Positions 15,319 to 21,354 of a stretch of 21,354 nucleotides of DNA are shown one piece after another. A model generated the notes under the pieces. That model did not search any database and had not been told where the DNA came from. It saw only the letters and a program-made list of their open reading frames with translations. Origin of the DNA: Opitutaceae bacterium UBA2377. GTDB taxonomy: Bacteria > Verrucomicrobiota > Verrucomicrobiia > Opitutales > Opitutaceae. Position numbers and translations under genes: made by a program. The stretch spans positions 1 to 21,354 of the forward strand of contig DDSZ01000021.1 of the NCBI GenBank assembly GCA_002344205.1. The letters are read 5' to 3'. Positions within the stretch are counted from its first letter, which is position 1, and every line of letters begins with the position of its first letter.

Positions 15319-15765
15319 ATGAAACTTCACGAACTCAAGAACGTCCCCGGTGCCGTGCACCGCAAGAAGCGCGTCGGCTGCGGCGAAGGCAGCGGCCACG
15401 GCAAGACTTCGGGCCGCGGTGGCAAAGGTCAGACTGCCCGCTCCGGCGGCAGCATCCGTCCCGGCTTTGAAGGTGGCCAGATGCCCCTTTACCGCAAGCT
15501 CCCGCACCGCGGCTTCAACAATTACGAATTCCGCACCGGTATCGCCGTCGTCAACGTTGGCGACCTCGCGGCCCTTGATGCCAAGATCACCGAGGTTGAC
15601 GCCGGCGTGCTGTCCGCCCAAGGCCTGCTCCGCAGCGGCGAAAAGTCCGTCAAAATACTCGGCGACGGCGAGATCACCCGCCCCTTGAAGGTCACCGCGG
15701 CCAAGTTCACCGGTTCGGCCAAAGCCAAGATCGAGCAGGCCGGCGGCCAGGCCATCGTCGCCTGA
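15319..15765 (+). CDS. rplO: 50S ribosomal protein L15
   Basis: L15 is a late 50S assembly protein that threads through 23S rRNA. From ATG 15319 it has 148 residues: MKLHELKNVPGAVHRKKRVG, the Gly-rich GEGSGHGKTSGRGGKGQTAR, RPGFEGGQMPLYRKLPHRGF, and the globular part with VNVGDLAAL and VKILGDGEITRPLKV. The frame is open far upstream into rpsE, but the family N-terminus fixes this start, helped by GAGG eight bases upstream. It follows rpsE directly because rpmD is missing. secY begins 31 bases downstream. Confidence 0.97.
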   Translation: MKLHELKNVPGAVHRKKRVGCGEGSGHGKTSGRGGKGQTARSGGSIRPGFEGGQMPLYRKLPHRGFNNYEFRTGIAVVNVGDLAALDAKITEVDAGVLSAQGLLRSGEKSVKILGDGEITRPLKVTAAKFTGSAKAKIEQAGGQAIVA

Positions 15766-15796
15766 TTCAGCCCGAGACTTCGTTCCCATCATCCCA

Positions 15797-17296
15797 GTGT
15801 TTTCCGCCTTCACCAACTCCCTGAAGATCCCCGAGTTGCGCTCCCGGATCTTTTACACGCTCGCCCTGCTGTTCGTCGCGCGTGTCGCGGCCCACGTTCC
15901 GTTGCCGGGCATTGATCCCAAGCCGCTTCTGCAGTTCTTCAAGGACCAGACAGCGGCCGGCGGCGGTTCCGCCGTGGGGCTGTTGAACATGTTCACCGGC
16001 GGCGCCCTGCTCAAGGGTGCCATCGGCGCCTTGGGCATCATGCCCTATATCAGCGCTTCCATCATCTTTCAGTTGATGACGGCGGTGGTGCCGGCACTCA
16101 GCCGCCTCCAACAGGAAGGTGATGTTGGCCGCCAGAAGATCACGCAATATACCCGGTATGCGACCGTGATTATCTGTCTCGTTCAGGGCACCTTGCTTAT
16201 TCTGGCGCTGGAAAATCCCGGACGCCTTTTCCCGGGCTACGACGTCACGCAATACGGTGACATCGTGATCGCGGGCAAACTTACCTTTCTGATCACCTCG
16301 GTCATTTTCATGACTGCCGGCACCATGCTCCTTATGTGGCTGGGCGAACAGATCACCCAGCGCGGCATCGGCAACGGTGTCTCTCTGCTCATCACAGTTG
16401 GTATTTTGGCCGATATTCCCGGCGCCGCTGCCGCCACCTACCAGCTGTTCTTCGCGCCGGTCGGCGTGGCCAAGCTTGGTCTGCCCCAGGGTATCATTAT
16501 GGGTCTACTGTTCATCTTGGTCACCATGGGTATCATCATGGTGGTGCAGGGGCAGCGGAAGATCCCGGTCCAATACGCCAAGCGCGTGGTCGGCAACAAA
16601 GTCATGGGTGGGCAAAGCTCGTTCCTACCTCTCAAGGTAAACTACTCCGGCGTGATGCCCGTGATCTTCGCGAGCGCTATCCTGATGTTTCCGCAGCAGA
16701 TTTTCTCCCAACTGGGCGCCGCCTTTAACATCAAGTTCCTCGTCGAATTTTCCGAGAATCTGCTCCGTGGCCATTGGGCCTACTACGTGATCATGGCCAC
16801 GTTGATCCTGTTTTTCAGCTACTTCTGGGTTTCCGTGATGTTCAAGCCCATCCAGATCGCCGACGACCTCAAGAAATACGGCGGCTACATCCCCGGTGTG
16901 CGTCCGGGAGAGCCGACGGCTCAGTTTTTGGATTTCATCATGACCCGCCTTACGCTCGCGGGTGCGGTGTTCCTCACGATCATCGCGGTTATGCCGGACT
17001 TCCTGCTTTTTGAACTCAATGTTCCACAACGGATTGCGATCTTCTTTGGTGGCACCGGCATGTTGATCACCGTCGGCGTGACGCTCGACACCATGAAGCA
17101 GGTCGAAACCTTCCTCCTGCAGCGGCACTATGACGGCTTCCTCAAAAAAGGCCGGATTCGCGCCCGCAGCGCGAACCCACAAGGCATGACTGGCGAGGCG
17201 CTCAGCTCCGAGGCGGTCATGAAAATCGCCATGCCGATGCTGATCATTTTCCTGATCGGTCTCGCGGCTTGGGCGATCCGGTCCTTTGCACTTTAG
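15797..17296 (+). CDS. secY: Preprotein translocase subunit SecY with extra C-terminal helix
   Basis: SecY is the protein-conducting channel of the inner membrane, working with SecE, SecG and SecA. The GTG start at 15797 gives the normal N-terminus (FSAFTNSLKIPELRSRIFYT). Ten hydrophobic segments fit the family at about 17-36, 77-97, 122-138, 162-182, 193-213, 229-250, 283-303, 327-347, 386-405 and 412-430. Conserved parts include ALGIMPYISASIIFQL, ITQRGIGNGVSLLI, PLKVNYSGVMPVIFAS, KKYGGYIPGVRPG and LLQRHYDGFLKKGRIR. Most SecY proteins stop soon after that last motif (435-460 residues). This one goes on to 499 and carries another hydrophobic stretch at about 474-495 (AMPMLIIFLIGLAAWAIRSF), a probable eleventh helix. 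No Shine-Dalgarno is seen. Confidence 0.97.
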   Translation: MFSAFTNSLKIPELRSRIFYTLALLFVARVAAHVPLPGIDPKPLLQFFKDQTAAGGGSAVGLLNMFTGGALLKGAIGALGIMPYISASIIFQLMTAVVPALSRLQQEGDVGRQKITQYTRYATVIICLVQGTLLILALENPGRLFPGYDVTQYGDIVIAGKLTFLITSVIFMTAGTMLLMWLGEQITQRGIGNGVSLLITVGILADIPGAAAATYQLFFAPVGVAKLGLPQGIIMGLLFILVTMGIIMVVQGQRKIPVQYAKRVVGNKVMGGQSSFLPLKVNYSGVMPVIFASAILMFPQQIFSQLGAAFNIKFLVEFSENLLRGHWAYYVIMATLILFFSYFWVSVMFKPIQIADDLKKYGGYIPGVRPGEPTAQFLDFIMTRLTLAGAVFLTIIAVMPDFLLFELNVPQRIAIFFGGTGMLITVGVTLDTMKQVETFLLQRHYDGFLKKGRIRARSANPQGMTGEALSSEAVMKIAMPMLIIFLIGLAAWAIRSFAL

Positions 17297-17314
17297 TTCT
17301 TTACTCCGGTCGTG

Positions 17315-17731
17315 ATGGCTGGCATCTCCGACCCCTTCGCTGATTTCGGCCCTCCGGCCAAGATCAAGATCCTTTGCCTTGGTTCGGCAGATTTCACTCT
17401 GCTGGATCGGGCCCGTTCTTTGCACATTGAGCACGTCTCTCCCGCCAAACTGATGCGGTCGGAGATTTCGCGTCCACGCAGCCCTGCGGCTGCGGACGAA
17501 ACAACCATGGCCGCCCTGCGGCGCTGGTTTTTCGCGCGCAAACCTGATGCGGGTTTTGTCCTAACGGATTACCCGGCTACGTTGCTCCAAGCCCAAGTGT
17601 TGGATGAATGGCTCGAAACCCGCGCCGAATCGCTGCAAGGCGTATTCGCCGGTGCCGGTTCACCGGCCATTCTCCTTCAACACTACAGGATCCACGGTCT
17701 CCTTCGGGAAACCGCGGCCCTCGCCGCCTGA
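17315..17731 (+). CDS. Degenerate adenylate-kinase-like protein in the adk position
   Basis: A 138-residue protein between secY and map, where many bacteria carry adk. Parts resemble adenylate kinase: IKILCLGSAD (17-26) aligns with the first strand, HVSPAKLMRSEI (40-51) with ISTGDMLRxxI, and GFVLTDYPATLLQAQVLDEW (80-99) with GFLLDGFPRTxxQAxALDxx. The P-loop GAPGAGKGTQ is gone (about four residues deleted, catalytic Lys lost), the Asp and Arg of LDGFPRT are Thr and Ala, and the protein ends before the LID domain (138 against about 190-215 residues). It should not bind ATP or catalyse. The frame is intact with typical codon use and tight spacing (18 and 5 bases), so it is probably expressed. 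ATG 17315 is preferred over GTG 17312. The homology is by eye. Confidence 0.75.
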   Translation: MAGISDPFADFGPPAKIKILCLGSADFTLLDRARSLHIEHVSPAKLMRSEISRPRSPAAADETTMAALRRWFFARKPDAGFVLTDYPATLLQAQVLDEWLETRAESLQGVFAGAGSPAILLQHYRIHGLLRETAALAA

Positions 17732-17736
17732 AGACT

Positions 17737-18504
17737 ATGTCGATCAAGACTGCTGCCGACATCGTCCGCATGCGCGAGGCCTGTGCCATCGCCGCCACGG
17801 TGCTGGCCAAGCTCAAGGAACACGTCGCCCCGGGTATTACTACCTACGACTTGGATCAGATTGCGAAGACGCTGATCGCCGGCTATGGCGCCCGCAGCGC
17901 CGACTATGGCTATCAAATCGGCTCCCGCCGGTTTCCCGCCTACATCTGTGTTTCCGTGAACGACGAGATCGTCCACGGCATCGGCACACTGAAACGCATC
18001 CTGCACGATGGCGACATCGTCTCGCTGGATGTCACCGTCGAATACAACGGCTGTATCGGTGACAATGCCCTCACCATGCCGGTCGGTCGTATTGCGCCCG
18101 CCCTGCAGCAATTGTTGCAGGTTACCGAACGGGCCCTGCAACTCGGCATCGCCCAGGCCAAAGTCGACAATCGCATCGGGGATGTCTCCGCCGCCATTCA
18201 GGAATACGTCGAGTCGCACGGTTTCAGTGTCGTCCGCGACCTCGTCGGCCACGGCGTGGGGTTTTCGATGCATGAGCCGCCGGAGATTCCCAACTTCGGT
18301 CGCAAGGGCGCCGGTCCCCGCATCAAAGCGGGCATGACCTTGGCGATCGAACCCATGGTCAACCTCGGCGGTTACCGCACCAAGACCCTCGCCGACGGCT
18401 GGACGGTTGTCACCGCCGACGGCTCCGCCTCCGCTCATTTCGAACATACCGTGCTCACCACGGACCGGGGACCTGAAATCCTCACCATCCCGCGCTCCGC
18501 CTGA
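17737..18504 (+). CDS. map: Methionine aminopeptidase, type I
   Basis: Removes the initiator Met from nascent proteins at the ribosome exit. ATG 17737 gives 255 residues starting SIKTAADIVRMREACAIAAT, close to E. coli Map (264). All five metal ligands are present: Asp98 (SLDVTV), Asp109 (IGDNAL), His172 (GHGVGF), Glu205 (AIEPMV) and Glu236 (HFEHTV), plus His80 (DEIVHGIG). It lacks an N-terminal SH3-binding or zinc-finger extension, so it is type Ia. The frame is open upstream to 17608, but that overlaps the adk-like gene. Five bases separate it from that gene, with no Shine-Dalgarno sequence. Confidence 0.98.
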   Translation: MSIKTAADIVRMREACAIAATVLAKLKEHVAPGITTYDLDQIAKTLIAGYGARSADYGYQIGSRRFPAYICVSVNDEIVHGIGTLKRILHDGDIVSLDVTVEYNGCIGDNALTMPVGRIAPALQQLLQVTERALQLGIAQAKVDNRIGDVSAAIQEYVESHGFSVVRDLVGHGVGFSMHEPPEIPNFGRKGAGPRIKAGMTLAIEPMVNLGGYRTKTLADGWTVVTADGSASAHFEHTVLTTDRGPEILTIPRSA

Positions 18505-18558
18505 TTTCCATTTTTCATTTTCATCAACTTCAACCTGCAACTCTCAACCTAATCCCAT
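18505..18558 (+). promoter_or_regulatory. G-depleted leader upstream of rpsM
   Basis: The 54 bases between map and rpsM contain a single G (in CTGCAAC) and are made of T, C and A runs. There is no Shine-Dalgarno sequence, no visible hairpin and no convincing promoter. infA and rpmJ, often found here, are absent and would not fit. Such an unstructured pyrimidine-rich leader suits initiation without a Shine-Dalgarno, for instance through S1 binding; this is an inference. Confidence 0.4.
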
Positions 18559-18936
18559 ATGCCACGTCTCCTCGGTGTAGAAATTCCCGCGAAAAAGAAA
18601 GTCGCGTATTCCCTCCGTTATATCAACGGCATCGGACCTGCGCGGGCCGATATCCTGGTCAAGGAAGCCGGTCTTGATCCCGACATGCGCGCTTCGGATC
18701 TGACCGAAGAGCAGCTCAACAAGATCCTGCACGTCATCACGGAACGGAAGTGGGTGCTCGAAGGCGACCTGCGTCGTGAACTCGCCGCCAACCTGAAGCG
18801 CCTTCAGGCCATCAATTGCTACCGTGGCATCCGCCACCGTCGTGGCCTGCCCGTTCGCGGTCAGCGCACCGGCACCAATGCCCGCACCCGCAAAGGCCCC
18901 CGCAAGACCGTGGGCGTCGCCAAAAAAGCTGAATAA
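18559..18936 (+). CDS. rpsM: 30S ribosomal protein S13
   Basis: S13 lies in the 30S head and contacts the 50S subunit (bridges B1a/B1b) and P-site tRNA. The 125-residue product has [20 protein letters not shown], the helix-two-turn-helix motif [19 protein letters not shown], and the basic tail [31 protein letters not shown], ending KKAE. Length is typical. It starts the alpha-operon block after a 54-base leader without a Shine-Dalgarno sequence, and rpsK follows 11 bases later. Confidence 0.98.
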   Translation: MPRLLGVEIPAKKKVAYSLRYINGIGPARADILVKEAGLDPDMRASDLTEEQLNKILHVITERKWVLEGDLRRELAANLKRLQAINCYRGIRHRRGLPVRGQRTGTNARTRKGPRKTVGVAKKAE

Positions 18937-18947
18937 CCCTTACCGTC

Positions 18948-19568
18948 ATGGCTGAAGAAAAGTCCGCTCCCAAGAAAGAAAAGGCCCCCAAGGCCGCTGT
19001 TGGCGCTGAAGGCGCCCCCGCTGCCGCCAAGCCGGCCAAGGCCCCGAAGACCGCCAAGGCCGCGGCTGATGCCGCCGCCCCCGAGGCCGCCGTTGCAACC
19101 GCCCCTGCGGCCGACAAGCCTGTCGAGCTCATCGGCGGCGTGGCCAAGCAGCCCACCGCTGAGGACCTCCTCAAGGAAGAATTGGGTGCCATCAAGGTCC
19201 GCAAGGCCAAGGGCTCCAAGAATGTCACCTCGGGCGTCGTCAACGTCCTTGCCTCCTTCAACAACACCATCGTTTCCATCACTGACCAGAAGGGTGCGGT
19301 CATCGCCTGGTCCAGTGCCGGCAAGTGCAACTTCCGTGGTTCGCGCAAGTCCACCGCCTATGCCGCCCAGGTCGTCGCGCAGGATGCCGCCCGCAACGCC
19401 ATGTCGCACGGTCTCAAGGATATCGTCATCCGCGTTTCGGGTCCCGGCCTTGGCCGCGACAGCGCGATCCGTGCCCTGCAGGCCATCGGCCTCGAGATCA
19501 CCTCGATCGTCGACGTCACTCCCGTCCCGCACAACGGCTGCCGCCCGCGCAAACGCCGCCGCGTCTGA
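18948..19568 (+). CDS. rpsK: 30S ribosomal protein S11 with long N-terminal extension
   Basis: S11 forms part of the 30S platform near the mRNA exit. The core starts near residue 89: [80 protein letters not shown] and [16 protein letters not shown]. It keeps the family end including the Asn-Gly pair that becomes isoaspartate in E. coli. About 80 residues precede it: 1-57 are almost only Ala, Lys, Pro and Glu with [16 protein letters not shown] units, then a short less simple linker ([20 protein letters not shown]). Total length 206 against about 129 in E. coli. The extension keeps frame and codon style. No Shine-Dalgarno is present. Confidence 0.96.
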   Translation: MAEEKSAPKKEKAPKAAVGAEGAPAAAKPAKAPKTAKAAADAAAPEAAVATAPAADKPVELIGGVAKQPTAEDLLKEELGAIKVRKAKGSKNVTSGVVNVLASFNNTIVSITDQKGAVIAWSSAGKCNFRGSRKSTAYAAQVVAQDAARNAMSHGLKDIVIRVSGPGLGRDSAIRALQAIGLEITSIVDVTPVPHNGCRPRKRRRV

Positions 19569-19600
19569 TCGCTGTCTCCAACCTTTAAATCACTTATCCA

Positions 19601-20212
19601 ATGGCTCGCTACACAGGTCCCACCACCCGCATCAGCCGTCGTTTCGGTCAGCACATCCTCGGCTCGGGCAAGGCTTTTGAACGCCGCAGTTATCCGGCCG
19701 GTCAACACGGCCCCAAGCTCCGCCGCAAACTCTCCGAGTATGCCGTCGGTCTCAATGAGAAGCAGAAGCTGCGCCTTATCTACGGCCTGCTCGAACGGCA
19801 GTTCCGCCGCACCTTCGAGATCGCCAAGAAGGAGCGCGGTGTCACCGGTGAGCGCTTCCTGCAGCTCCTCGAGACCCGCCTCGACAGCACCGTCTATCTG
19901 CTCGGCCTCGCCAAGTCCCGCGCCGCGGCCCGCCAGTTCGTCAATCACGGCCACATCCGCGTCAACGGCCACAAGGTGGACATCGCCAGCTACGCCGTGC
20001 AGCCCGGCGACGAGATCGAGGTCAAGAACACCCCGGCCTCCCGCCAGATGGCGACCCGCAACCTCGAGGAGAACCGCATCCGCAACGTCCCCGGCTGGCT
20101 CAGCCTCAACGCCGAGTCGTTCAAGGCTGTGGTCAACCGCCTTCCCACGCGCGAAGAGATGGAACAGGGCATCAACGAGCAGTTGATCGTTGAGTTCTAT
20201 TCCCGCTTCTAA
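19601..20212 (+). CDS. rpsD: 30S ribosomal protein S4, zinc-free type
   Basis: S4 nucleates 30S body assembly and helps unwind mRNA at the entry site; in E. coli it represses the alpha operon. The 203-residue product is full length. The N-terminus MARYTGPTTRISRRFGQHI lacks the CxxC of zinc-binding S4 proteins, and there is no cysteine anywhere in it. The S4 RNA-binding domain is at about 92-140 (ETRLDSTVYLLGLAKSRAAA, RQFVNHGHIRVNGHKVDI, VQPGDEIEV), and it ends LIVEFYSRF as usual. No Shine-Dalgarno precedes ATG; the gap after rpsK is 32 bases. Confidence 0.98.
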   Translation: MARYTGPTTRISRRFGQHILGSGKAFERRSYPAGQHGPKLRRKLSEYAVGLNEKQKLRLIYGLLERQFRRTFEIAKKERGVTGERFLQLLETRLDSTVYLLGLAKSRAAARQFVNHGHIRVNGHKVDIASYAVQPGDEIEVKNTPASRQMATRNLEENRIRNVPGWLSLNAESFKAVVNRLPTREEMEQGINEQLIVEFYSRF

Positions 20213-20267
20213 GCCGCACTTCACCTTTTCTCCAACCCGCAATACTCATCCCGCAGAGTTCATCGCC

Positions 20268-21269
20268 ATGCCCAAACGTCTCGGAAAGTTCGAACTCCCC
20301 AACAAGCTCACCAAGGTCGAGGAAGGCTCCACGCCGACCTATGCCAAGTTCATCGCCGAGCCTTTCGAGGCCGGCTATGGTCACACCATCGGCAACTCGT
20401 TCCGCCGCGTCTTGCTCAGCTCCATCGAGGGTGCCGCCATCTCGTCGATCAAGATCGACGGCGTCAGCCATGAGTTTCAGAGCATCGACGGCGTCGTCGA
20501 GGATGTCACCGACATCGTGCTCAACCTGAAGAAGGTGCTCATCGTCTCCCAAAAGCGCGAGCCCATCACCCTGCAGATCAAGGTCACCAAGGCGGGCACC
20601 GTCACCGCGGGCGACATCCAGGCCGATTCCAACATCACCATCGTCAACCCCGAGCAGGTCATCTGCACCCTCGACTCGAAAAAGACCTTCGAGGCCGAGA
20701 TTGAGATCAAGACCGGCCGCGGCTACTACCCGGGCGAGCAGAACAAGAAAGAAGAGCAGGCCATCGGCGTGATTCCGATCGACTCGCTTTTCTCGCCCGT
20801 CCGCCTCGTCAAATACTCGGTTGAAGCCACGCGCGTCGGCCAGATCACCGATTACGACAAGCTCATCCTTGAGATCTGGACCGATGGCCGCATCACGCCC
20901 GACGACGCTCTTAAGCAGGCTGCCTCCATCCTGAAGCACCACCTCGACGTGTTCGACCGCGTCAGCGAGGAGACCTTTGAGTTCGAGAACCAGCAGTCCG
21001 AGGTCAGCGAGGAGCAGAACAAGCTCCGCAAGCTTCTCAACATGTCGGTCAACGAGATCGAACTCTCCGTGCGCGCTGCCAACTGCCTCAACAACGCGAA
21101 CATCACCACCGTCGGCGAGCTCGCGATGAAGTCCGAGCAGGAGATGCTCAAATACCGCAACTTCGGCAAGAAGTCGCTGAACGAGATCAAGGACAAGTTG
21201 GAAGCCCTCGGCCTCTCGCTTGGCATGAAGTTCGACGAGCGCCTGCTCGATTCGAAGAAGGAAGCCTGA
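20268..21269 (+). CDS. rpoA: RNA polymerase subunit alpha
   Basis: The alpha dimer scaffolds beta and beta', and its C-terminal domain binds UP elements and activators. ATG 20268 gives 333 residues (329 in E. coli) starting MPKRLGKFELPNKLTKVEEG. The N-terminal domain has the dimer motif GYGHTIGNSFRRVLLSSIEG (36-55). The linker is about 235-258, and the C-terminal domain about 259-321 has VNEIELSVRAANCLNNANIT with Arg269, the equivalent of the DNA-contacting Arg265 of E. coli, and YRNFGKKSLNEIKDKLEALG. The frame is open upstream to a TTG at 20190 inside rpsD, which is rejected. rplQ, the usual next gene, is not within the 85 remaining bases. Confidence 0.98.
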   Translation: MPKRLGKFELPNKLTKVEEGSTPTYAKFIAEPFEAGYGHTIGNSFRRVLLSSIEGAAISSIKIDGVSHEFQSIDGVVEDVTDIVLNLKKVLIVSQKREPITLQIKVTKAGTVTAGDIQADSNITIVNPEQVICTLDSKKTFEAEIEIKTGRGYYPGEQNKKEEQAIGVIPIDSLFSPVRLVKYSVEATRVGQITDYDKLILEIWTDGRITPDDALKQAASILKHHLDVFDRVSEETFEFENQQSEVSEEQNKLRKLLNMSVNEIELSVRAANCLNNANITTVGELAMKSEQEMLKYRNFGKKSLNEIKDKLEALGLSLGMKFDERLLDSKKEA

Positions 21270-21278
21270 CCTAATTTT

Positions 21279-21337
21279 TGATTTTCGATCTTGGCTTTCC
21301 GACCGCACCGGCGGTTGGAAGACCAAATCGAAAATCA
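21279..21337 (+). repeat. Long imperfect inverted repeat after rpoA
   Basis: Starting 10 bases after the rpoA stop, TGATTTTCGAT (21279-21289) is perfectly complementary to ATCGAAAATCA (21327-21337). Inside it, TTGG (21291-21294) pairs with CCAA (21323-21326), TTT with AAG (one G-U), and CCGACCGC (21299-21306) with GCGGTTGG (21311-21318; one G-U) around an ACCG loop: about 26 pairs with one bulge and one mismatch. TTTTT precedes the 5' arm but no T-run follows the 3' arm. It may act as a terminator or processing hairpin, or be one copy of an interspersed repeat; GAATCGAAA recurs at the window end. Confidence 0.6.
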
Positions 21338-21354
21338 GGAATCCAGAATCGAAA

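Noticed and set aside
17608..17736. Extended start for map within the adk-like gene
   Set aside because: The added residues are Arg-rich, out of frame with the adk-like gene, and Map homology begins at ATG 17737.
20190..20267. TTG start for rpoA inside rpsD
   Set aside because: It would add 26 residues absent from alpha subunits and overlap rpsD; ATG 20268 gives the usual N-terminus.

Overview
This window is an almost unbroken run of translation and transcription genes, all on the + strand: the 3' two thirds of rpoC, then fused str, S10, spc and alpha operons ending at rpoA. I found no mobile element, CRISPR array, tRNA, rRNA or minus-strand gene. The DNA is GC-rich (clearly above 60 % by eye) with strong C/G third-position bias. 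High GC, Chlamydia-like omissions (no tuf after fusA, no rpmD, no infA or rpmJ after map), a short L24 and Cys-free S4/S14 suggest a PVC-superphylum bacterium, most likely Verrucomicrobiota near Opitutales. The lineage is an inference; no 16S is present.

Layout. 1-2716: rpoC missing its 5' end, closed by a strong intrinsic terminator. 2775-3150: the only gene-free stretch over 300 bases, a leader with two hairpins before rpsL. 3151-6554: rpsL-rpsG-fusA-rpsJ. 6555-6666: a second leader with a TATAAT hexamer and hairpins. 6667-11532: rplC-rplD-rplW-rplB-rpsS-rplV-rpsC-rplP-rpmC-rpsQ. 11575-17296: rplN-rplX-rplE-rpsN-rpsH-rplF-rplR-rpsE-rplO-secY. 17315-17731: a small gene in the usual adk position that resembles adenylate kinase without its P-loop. 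17737-21269: map-rpsM-rpsK-rpsD-rpoA. 21279-21337: a long imperfect inverted repeat at the edge.

The genes supply two RNA polymerase subunits (beta' and alpha), 12 small- and 13 large-subunit ribosomal proteins, the translocase EF-G, the SecY channel and methionine aminopeptidase. Tight spacing (one 1-nt overlap, several gaps of 1-13 nt) points to long co-transcribed units with translational coupling.

I see no new multi-gene system. The unusual features lie inside familiar proteins: loss of three of four zinc ligands in beta', zinc-free S4 and S14, a degenerate adk-like gene, a probable eleventh membrane helix in SecY, long low-complexity tails on S11 and S5, and Shine-Dalgarno sequences that are clear only before large-subunit genes.
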